A stretch of 64,000 nt of DNA from an uncultured Myxococcales bacterium (GTDB lineage Bacteria > Myxococcota_A > UBA9042), in the NCBI GenBank assembly GCA_903929795.1, contig CAIYWC010000092.1, positions 1 to 64,000 of the forward strand, read 5' to 3'. A program made the position numbers and the translations under genes. Position 1 is the first letter of the stretch. Each line of letters begins with the position of its first letter. Of this stretch, positions 58,216-64,000 are shown piece by piece. Under the pieces are notes generated by a model. That model was not told where the DNA came from, searched no databases, and saw only the letters and a list, made by a program, of their open reading frames with translations.

Positions 58216-60123
58216 ATGGCTGACACATGGTGGCTCCTCTATTTCGGTGCGCTGAACACGCTGATCGTCGTCACGGCGTTCATCATCCTCGTCAGCGGCA
58301 TGGACGACCTGTTCATCGATGTGTGCTATTGGCTGGGTGCTGCCCATCGCGCTGTATTCAAACGCGAAGCGAATCTTGGCCTCACCGCGGAAGACCTGCG
58401 CTCGCGCGATGAACGCTGGTTCGCCATCATGGTGCCGGCTTGGCAGGAATCCGACGTCATCGCCAAGATGCTGCAGAACACCTTGGAAACGCTGGAATAC
58501 GAGCACTACGTTGTCTTCCTGGGCACATACCAAAACGACGCCGCGACGACCGCCGAAGCCGAGAAGATGGTGGCGCGCAACCCGCTGCGGATCCGCCGCG
58601 CGCCGGTAAACGTGGATGGACCGACCTGCAAGGCGGATTGCCTGAACTGGATCCTGCGGGCGATCGTCGCGCATGAAGCCGAGCACGACATGCACTTTGC
58701 CGGCGTGCTGATGCACGACTGCGAAGACGTGATTCACCCGCTGGAGCTGAAGTATTTCAACCACGAGATCGACGACCACGACCTGATCCAGCTGCCGGTG
58801 ATGTCGCTGGATCTGAAGTTTCCGGCATGGGTGGGCGGCACGTACCTGGATGATTTCAGCGAGGTGCACCAAAAAGACCTCATCGTGCGCCAGCAGCTGA
58901 CCGGCATCGTGCCGGGAGCGGGCGTGGCGCTCTGCTATGGCCGCCACGCGCTGGGCGCGATGATGGCGACGCACGACGGCCACGTCTTCAACACGGCGAC
59001 GCTGACTGAAGACTACGATTTCAGCTTTCGTTTGGCGGACTTGGGCTTCAAGCGCCAGACTTTTGTCCGCCTGCCGATTCGCCGCATGGGTTCGCGACAG
59101 AAGCGGAAGTGGTGGCAGCGGTCCGCGACGGCGGGCGGGCTCGTGGCGACCTGTGAGTATTTTCCCTCGGAATTTCAGGCAGCTTACCGCCAGCGCGCGC
59201 GCTGGATCCTCGGCATCGCGTTTCTGGGCTGGGAGCAGTTGCGCTGGCAGGGCTCGCTGATGAGCAAGTACATGTTTTTCCGCGACCGCAAAGGCATCGT
59301 GACGGCGCCGATTTCCATGCTGGCGTATTTCGTGCTCGCCAACACGGCGGCGATTACGCTGCTGGATGACCCGCACTTTGCCGGTCCCGCCGCGACGCGT
59401 CTGGTCATCTTCAGCGCTTGGCTGCGGCCGATTCTGTGGATTAATCTGATTTTGCTGCTGAATCGCCTGCTGGAGCGCGTGTATTTTGTGACGCGACTGA
59501 ACGGGTTGCAGCAGGGGCTGATGAGCGTACCGCGGACAGTCTTCAACAATTTCATTAACTTCGGCGCGGTCGGTCGGGCGTGGCACCAGTATGCAAAGCA
59601 CCTGGCGACCGGCGTGCCGATCGCGTGGGACAAGACCAAGCACACGTTTCCGTCGAACGATGAGCTGGTGCGCCATCGGCGGCGGCTGGGCGACCTGCTG
59701 ATTGACCGCGGGCTCATCACGCCGGCGGAGCTGGCGGCGGCGGTGGAGCGCCAACGGGCGACGGGCCTGCGCTTGGGGCAGACCCTGCTGCAGGAGGGGC
59801 GGCTGACGCCGGAAGGGCTGGCCGACGCGATTGCGGAGCAGGCGGAATTGCCGCGCGTTTGCCGCGACTCGGGCCCGCACGCGTCGCTCGCGCACGCGAT
59901 CCCCGGTGAGCTGATGCGTCGCCACCAGCTGGTGCCGTTTGCAACGCGCGGGGCGGATACGCTGCAGGTGGCCGTCTCGGAGCGGCCGGCATCGAGCGTG
60001 ACCAAGCGGATTCGCGCCGTCACTGGCATGCATGTCGCGTATGTCGTAGCGTGCGACCACGAAGTCGCCCAGTGGGTCGCTGCAGCTGCGCCCGACGACA
60101 GCCAGATTACACGCACCTCGTGA
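58216..60123 (+). CDS. nfrB: NfrB-like glycosyltransferase with MshEN c-di-GMP-binding domain
   Basis: This 635-residue inner-membrane protein starts with a membrane helix, followed by a family 2 glycosyltransferase domain (about 70-330). It has PAWQESDVIAKML, the acidic HDCEDVIHPLELK, TEDYDFSFRL and the QRARW motif of processive enzymes, then several membrane helices. The C-terminal part is an MshEN domain made of two 24-residue motifs starting RLG and ending in Gln (490-513 and 519-542), separated by five residues. This is the known c-di-GMP-binding pattern. The layout is that of E. coli NfrB, which makes the N4-phage receptor glycan under c-di-GMP control. The NfrA-like gene follows 12 bp later. 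Confidence 0.9.
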   Translation: MADTWWLLYFGALNTLIVVTAFIILVSGMDDLFIDVCYWLGAAHRAVFKREANLGLTAEDLRSRDERWFAIMVPAWQESDVIAKMLQNTLETLEYEHYVVFLGTYQNDAATTAEAEKMVARNPLRIRRAPVNVDGPTCKADCLNWILRAIVAHEAEHDMHFAGVLMHDCEDVIHPLELKYFNHEIDDHDLIQLPVMSLDLKFPAWVGGTYLDDFSEVHQKDLIVRQQLTGIVPGAGVALCYGRHALGAMMATHDGHVFNTATLTEDYDFSFRLADLGFKRQTFVRLPIRRMGSRQKRKWWQRSATAGGLVATCEYFPSEFQAAYRQRARWILGIAFLGWEQLRWQGSLMSKYMFFRDRKGIVTAPISMLAYFVLANTAAITLLDDPHFAGPAATRLVIFSAWLRPILWINLILLLNRLLERVYFVTRLNGLQQGLMSVPRTVFNNFINFGAVGRAWHQYAKHLATGVPIAWDKTKHTFPSNDELVRHRRRLGDLLIDRGLITPAELAAAVERQRATGLRLGQTLLQEGRLTPEGLADAIAEQAELPRVCRDSGPHASLAHAIPGELMRRHQLVPFATRGADTLQVAVSERPASSVTKRIRAVTGMHVAYVVACDHEVAQWVAAAAPDDSQITRTS

Positions 60124-60135
60124 GGCCGCCTGACC

Positions 60136-61719
60136 ATGCACACGCGCCCAGCGTCACGGCTCTGGCTGGTCCTCGTGCTGTGGTGCGTGCTCGGCGGTCG
60201 GCCGGCGCCGGCGCTGGCTGCCGATGCGCCCGCGCCACCGGCCGTCGAGTCGGCCGAAACCCAAGCGTCTGCCGCCTATCGCGCTGAGCCCGGCAACGCG
60301 TGGCTGGGGCGCACGCTGCTGGACACGCTGGTCCACAATGGCAAGTTGGAGGACGCGCGGCGGCTCTCGCTGGAACTGACCGTCCTCTTTCCCGACGACG
60401 CGCAACTCTGGTCGCAGACTGGGTATTTGCTGTTCATGCTCCGCGATTTCAAGGGTGCTCAGGCAGCGTTTGTTCTGGCGCTGCGTGGCGATGCGTGGCT
60501 GCCGGACCAGCGGCGCAACCTCGCGTTTGCCGCGGCGGACAGCGCGGTGGCGGCGAATGATCCTGTGGGCGCGCTGGCCGCATTGCAGGTCTTTGCCGAG
60601 GATGCCGATTGGGCGGTTCGGCTGCGCCTGGGTCGCGCCCAGCTGGCGGCGCATGATCGGATGGCGGCGGCGGCGACGGCGCAGTGGCTGATCACGCACG
60701 CCGGTGACGACGAGGCCGAGGCGACAGCGGAGAAGCTGCAGGCCGCCGCGCTGGAAGCCATCGCGGATCCGCGCGGGGACAAGCAGCTCAACCTCGGCTA
60801 CGCCTATTTCCGCCAGGGCGACGACGCGGCGGGGCTTGCGGCATTTGAGCGCGGCTTTGCGTTTGGCTCGGGCAAGGCATTTCACTACGCGGACGCGGCG
60901 TATGCGGCAAAACGCCTGAACGACAACGCCAAGGCCAGCCGCTATTTTCGTTTCTGCTTGGATCTCGCAGAGTTCGAGCACAGCTTCACCGAGCAGCGGA
61001 TGTATGGCTATCGCCGTGAAATCGAGGGCATGGAGCGCCGCTGGGGCATGATCATCGGCACGCCCTACCACGCCGGCGCGCTGGACGTCTGGCAAGGCGG
61101 CATCGAGGCGTACTGGCAGCCGCCGGTCATCGGCTACCGCGACGGCCGGATGGTGCAGCTCTTTGTCCGCACGTACCTGAACTTTCGCAACGGCGTGAAC
61201 GGGCCGACGGGGCTGCAAACGACGCAGGAGACGCTGGGAATCCGCTTCAAGCCGCTCGCGACGCAAAACATCGCGCTGACGGCTGAGCGCCTGTTTGCCG
61301 TGGGGCGGGATTCCGACAATGACTGGTTGTTTCGCGTCGGCTATTCGACCGGCGATGGCACGGATCTCCGCGTGGACAAGTGGCAATGGGAGAGCTGGCA
61401 GGTCTACGCCGAGGCCGCGTATTACCTGAACGCGCGCCGGCTGCTGGTCGGGACGGAGGTGCGCTACGGCGTGGCGCTGCCGATGCCGCACCTGAATCGC
61501 CTGACTTTCTACCCGCATGTGCTCATCGCGGTCGACTACGATAGCTCCGCCCAGGCGCAGCTGGTGGACGCCATCGGGCCGGGGCTGAGCCTGCGCGCCT
61601 GGTTTGGCGAGGACAAATACCACGCGCCGCCAGCCTGGCTCGAAGTCAACGCCCAATACCGCTTTGCCGACGCGGATCGCGGCCGAGGCCCGGCGTTGCG
61701 CGCGACGCTGTCGTTTTGA
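60136..61719 (+). CDS. nfrA: NfrA-like outer-membrane TPR/beta-barrel glycan exporter
   Basis: This 527-residue protein has a signal peptide (ALAADAP), then tetratricopeptide-like repeats from about 35 to 275, for example QLNLGYAYFRQGDDAAGLAAFERG. A C-terminal region of about 220 residues with alternating strands ends in aromatic RATLSF, as expected for an outer-membrane barrel. The domain order and position match NfrA, which exports the NfrB-made glycan in E. coli and serves as phage N4 receptor; the protein is about half the length of E. coli NfrA. It begins 12 bp after the nfrB stop and is surely cotranscribed. Substrate identity is inferred from the partners. Confidence 0.8.
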   Translation: MHTRPASRLWLVLVLWCVLGGRPAPALAADAPAPPAVESAETQASAAYRAEPGNAWLGRTLLDTLVHNGKLEDARRLSLELTVLFPDDAQLWSQTGYLLFMLRDFKGAQAAFVLALRGDAWLPDQRRNLAFAAADSAVAANDPVGALAALQVFAEDADWAVRLRLGRAQLAAHDRMAAAATAQWLITHAGDDEAEATAEKLQAAALEAIADPRGDKQLNLGYAYFRQGDDAAGLAAFERGFAFGSGKAFHYADAAYAAKRLNDNAKASRYFRFCLDLAEFEHSFTEQRMYGYRREIEGMERRWGMIIGTPYHAGALDVWQGGIEAYWQPPVIGYRDGRMVQLFVRTYLNFRNGVNGPTGLQTTQETLGIRFKPLATQNIALTAERLFAVGRDSDNDWLFRVGYSTGDGTDLRVDKWQWESWQVYAEAAYYLNARRLLVGTEVRYGVALPMPHLNRLTFYPHVLIAVDYDSSAQAQLVDAIGPGLSLRAWFGEDKYHAPPAWLEVNAQYRFADADRGRGPALRATLSF

Positions 61720-62032
61720 GGGCGACGTGGCGGGTGCTCTTGACCGCCCAGAATGCACCACCGGATTCTGCCGCGGACACCGATTTCGGATGCGCAGCGC
61801 CGGCCGGCGCGCCTTTGGCGCGACAATGGAGCGAGCCAAAATCGTCCCGAAGGCGACCGGCAAGCCAGCCGGCCGCTGGCGCGGCAGCACGGGAGTGGCC
61901 ATCGGCCGCTTGCGGGGCAGACACGTCGACGGGCGATTTTGGCGCGGCGACGCCGAAATGCGCCGAAAGCGGTGTCCGCGGCCGCTTGACACGCCCGGCT
62001 CGGCCAGCCAGCCTAGCTTGCGGAGGTTCGCC
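61720..62032. other. Intergenic region, no gene seen
   Basis: About 310 bp separate nfrA from the SDR gene. A perfect TTGACA lies at 61986 and TAGCTT at 62014, but the 22-bp spacing is too long for a normal promoter. No terminator with a T-tract was found. Confidence 0.4.
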
Positions 62033-62847
62033 ATGGTCACTGTCCGCTTGCCGCAGTCTGAGCTGGAAAAGCACCTGGGCGCGCGGCCCAAGCACGTCTT
62101 CATTTCGGGCGCGTCCCGCGGCATCGGCGAGGCGATCGCGCGGCGGCTGGGCGAGGGCGGGCATCGCATCTCGCTGGCGGCGCGCTCCCACAATCCGCTG
62201 CTGGGTCTGGCGCGCGATCTGGGCCTGGAGCGGGCGCACGCGCTCCAGCTCGATCTGGCGTCCGATCAGGCCATCGACGACGCGATTGTGGCGGCCGAGA
62301 GCCGGTTCGGGCCGATCGACATCCTGATCTGCAACGCGGGCACCAATGGCCCCACGCCGCTGTCCGACCTGAGCGCGGAAGGCCGCGCGCGGTTTCGCCA
62401 CATCATCGACGTGAATCTGACCGGCACGGTGTTCTTGGCCCAGCTCGCGTGCGCGCACATGCCGCCAGGCGGGCGCGTGGTGTTCATCGGCAGCGTGCTG
62501 GGGCGCTTCGGCGCACCGGGCTCGATCGCGTACGTGGCGAGCAAGCACGCGATCCAGGGCGTGGTGCGCACGATGGCGCTGGAGCTGGCGCACCGCGGGA
62601 TCCGCGTGAACGCGCTGAATCCCGGCTGGGTGGACACGGACATGGCGCGCGCGTCGATGCAGGCGATCGCCGACAAGCGTGGAATTTCGCTGGAAAAGTC
62701 ATGCAGCAGCAGCTCGACGGCCAGCCGGTGCGGCGCATGATCAAGCCCGAGGAGGTCGCCGCGTACGTCGAATTCCTCGTCGGTCCGACCGGCGATGTGC
62801 TGACCGGGCAGGGCATCGACATTTCCTGCGGCAGCGTGATGGTCTGA
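62033..62847 (+). pseudogene. Short-chain dehydrogenase/reductase with a one-base frameshift
   Basis: The first 222 codons encode an SDR with all core motifs: cofactor loop ISGASRGIGEA, CNAG, catalytic Ser in FIGSVLG, and active-site YVASK. The frame then breaks near 62698. Reading GAAAAGTCATG in the original frame gives an unrelated 13-residue tail and a stop at 62740. Shifting frame restores the expected C-terminus (QQQLDGQPVRRMIKPEEVAAY through GQGIDISCGSVMV) to a TGA at 62847. A single missing G after the A-run would explain it. GGAGG precedes the ATG at 62033, and the restored stop overlaps the next gene (TGATG). Either an inactivating mutation or a sequence error is possible. Confidence 0.8.
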
Positions 62848-64000
62848 TGTCTGAACGTCCTGTCGCGATTGGACTTTTTCGCGAGGCGGTGCTGCGTTTT
62901 GGCGAGGGCAAGACCACGACGGCGTCGCGGCTCGCCGATCGCGCGCGCGAGCTGTTCCTGGCGGCAGGTGACGTCGATGGCGCGTGCGCGGCGGCGCTGC
63001 TGCGCGGGCGGTCGGCGCTGCGCGCGGCGCGCTATCCGGAAGCCGCGGAGTGGCTGAGCTGGGCGCGCGACGAGGCGAACCGCCGCGGTCTGGAACCGCG
63101 TGTTTTAGCGGCGAATTCTGAGCTGGCGGTGCTGGCAGAGCTGCAAGGCGACCTGCTGTCGGCGGTGGCCGCACACCGCGGCGTGCTGGAACGGCAACGG
63201 GTGCGCGACGACAGCCTGGGCATCGCGATGGCCGCCGGCAACGTGGCGCGGCTGCTGACGCGCGTCGCCGGGCACCAGCTGCCGATCGTGACCGAGTCGC
63301 GGGCGCTGCTGGATGAGGCGCTGCAGCGGTTTCGCGATGGGCCGCATGAGGCCGGGATCGCCAACACCTTGATTTGCATCGGTGATCTGGACCGGGCCGA
63401 CGGCAAGCTGGACCAGGCGCTCAAGCTATTTCAGGAGGTCGTGGACCTGCCGCCGACGCCGAGCGTGCAGCCCATGCGCCTGCTGGCGCTGCACAATTTG
63501 GGTAACGTACTCCGGCAGATGGGCGATTACGTGCGGGCGAGCGATGCGTTTCTCGGCGCGGTGGCGATGGCGGAGACGCTGGGGGACGTGCGCTCGACCC
63601 GGCGTGCGCGGACCAGCCTTGCGATGACGCGCGCCATGAACGGTCCGCTGCGGATCGCGGTGCAGGAGCTGACGACACTGCGCGCGGGGCTGGGCCCGGC
63701 GGAGGAAGCGGCGCGGGCGATCCTCGCGATGAACGAGGCGCAGCTGCACCTGGCGGCGGGCAACGTCAAGCTGGCCAACGGCAACCTGCTGCAGGCGCGC
63801 CGTCACTACACGGAGCGCGGCGACCGGCCGATGCTTGATGAAATCGCCTTGGTTATCGCAAGCTTGGCGCTGCTGTCGACGAGCGATCGGCTTGTGTTCA
63901 AGGAGATCCGGCGGCGCAAAGTGGCGACGCCGTCGGTCGTGCGCGAACGGCAGCTGCTCCGGGCGCAGGCGGCTTTTCGCCGGCTGGATCTCGACGATTT
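62847..64000 (+). CDS. TPR-repeat protein, cut by the window end
   Basis: An open frame of 384 codons runs from ATG 62847 to the window edge without a stop. The product is almost entirely helical, rich in Ala, Leu, Arg and Glu, with repeated units of about 38-40 residues. Examples are ALRAARYPEAAEWLSWARDE, ANTLICIGDLDRADGKLDQALKLFQEV and LHNLGNVLRQMGDYVRASDAFLGAVAMAE, which are typical tetratricopeptide repeats. No signal peptide is seen, so it is probably cytoplasmic. The start overlaps the stop of the SDR gene (TGATG), which suggests the SDR was recently intact and coupled. The role of the repeats is unknown; domains beyond the window could change the call. Confidence 0.75.
   Translation, partial: MSERPVAIGLFREAVLRFGEGKTTTASRLADRARELFLAAGDVDGACAAALLRGRSALRAARYPEAAEWLSWARDEANRRGLEPRVLAANSELAVLAELQGDLLSAVAAHRGVLERQRVRDDSLGIAMAAGNVARLLTRVAGHQLPIVTESRALLDEALQRFRDGPHEAGIANTLICIGDLDRADGKLDQALKLFQEVVDLPPTPSVQPMRLLALHNLGNVLRQMGDYVRASDAFLGAVAMAETLGDVRSTRRARTSLAMTRAMNGPLRIAVQELTTLRAGLGPAEEAARAILAMNEAQLHLAAGNVKLANGNLLQARRHYTERGDRPMLDEIALVIASLALLSTSDRLVFKEIRRRKVATPSVVRERQLLRAQAAFRRLDLDD

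Noticed and set aside
62690..62705. Programmed -1 frameshift in the SDR gene
   Set aside because: No X XXY YYZ heptamer fits the reading frame and no downstream stimulatory structure is evident; a lost G is simpler.

Overview
The window looks like chromosome from a GC-rich Gram-negative bacterium of the Myxococcota/Bradymonadota type (Deltaproteobacteria in the old sense). The evidence is the large number of surface lipoproteins with Asp/Ala/Thr-rich tethers after the lipobox, Cys-rich DGxxCT repeats, a MopE-type CDGxDNNC motif, an IgGFc-binding-type lipoprotein, periplasmic START-domain proteins and large multiheme cytochromes. No rRNA, tRNA, CRISPR array, insertion sequence or prophage was seen. 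Many genes are preceded by a promoter close to TTGCRA-N17-TAGNNT.

Layout. 0-5 kb: two lipoproteins and ahcY. 5.3-13 kb: a lipid/acyl island with three secreted START-domain proteins, an esterase lipoprotein, an E2-type acyltransferase and a penicillin-acylase lipoprotein, then a 2-keto-4-pentenoate hydratase-like gene. 14-27.4 kb: a respiratory/electron-export locus. 27.5-31.8 kb: an orphan OmpR-type regulator, lipoproteins and a cNMP-binding/CPBP membrane fusion. 32-33.7 kb: glyA and a small ABM-like protein. 33.9-40.6 kb: Cys-rich lipoproteins and a three-gene DUF4349 operon. 40.8-47.9 kb: purS, purQ, purL and purF, interrupted by an aldehyde dehydrogenase and a small lipoprotein. 48-61.7 kb: surface lipoproteins plus a glycan locus (GH113-like, wecB, DUF2334 deacetylase-like, NfrB-like and NfrA-like). 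62-64 kb: a frameshifted SDR and a TPR protein cut by the window edge.

The most exciting part is 14-27.4 kb. It encodes what looks like a complete quinol-to-cell-surface electron route: an inner-membrane module (tetraheme cytochrome, Tat-type 4x[4Fe-4S] protein, NrfD-like quinol protein), a monoheme cytochrome without a Met ligand, and a porin-cytochrome conduit (13-heme cytochrome, outer-membrane barrel, 36-heme lipoprotein). It also carries its own regulatory pair: a membrane histidine kinase with the RegB-type quinone motif GGxxNPF, and an NtrC-family sigma-54 activator. The two structural operons diverge from a 543-bp region with two near-perfect sigma-54 promoters (24295-24310 on minus, 24717-24732 on plus) flanking 14-bp palindromes GCCGAA-N2-TTCGGC. 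The same palindrome occurs three times upstream of the kinase/activator operon. This is a self-contained, apparently redox-controlled sigma-54 regulon. A third sigma-54 promoter precedes the monoheme cytochrome.

The second system is at 49-62 kb. NfrB-like glycosyltransferase carries a textbook MshEN c-di-GMP-binding domain, and NfrA-like TPR/barrel protein follows 12 bp later. With wecB (UDP-ManNAc synthesis), a deacetylase-like protein and a GH113-like hydrolase nearby, this suggests a c-di-GMP-controlled secreted amino-sugar glycan like the E. coli N4 glycan receptor. A 30-codon leader ORF that repeats the first nine residues of PurF, upstream of purF, is a third unusual feature.
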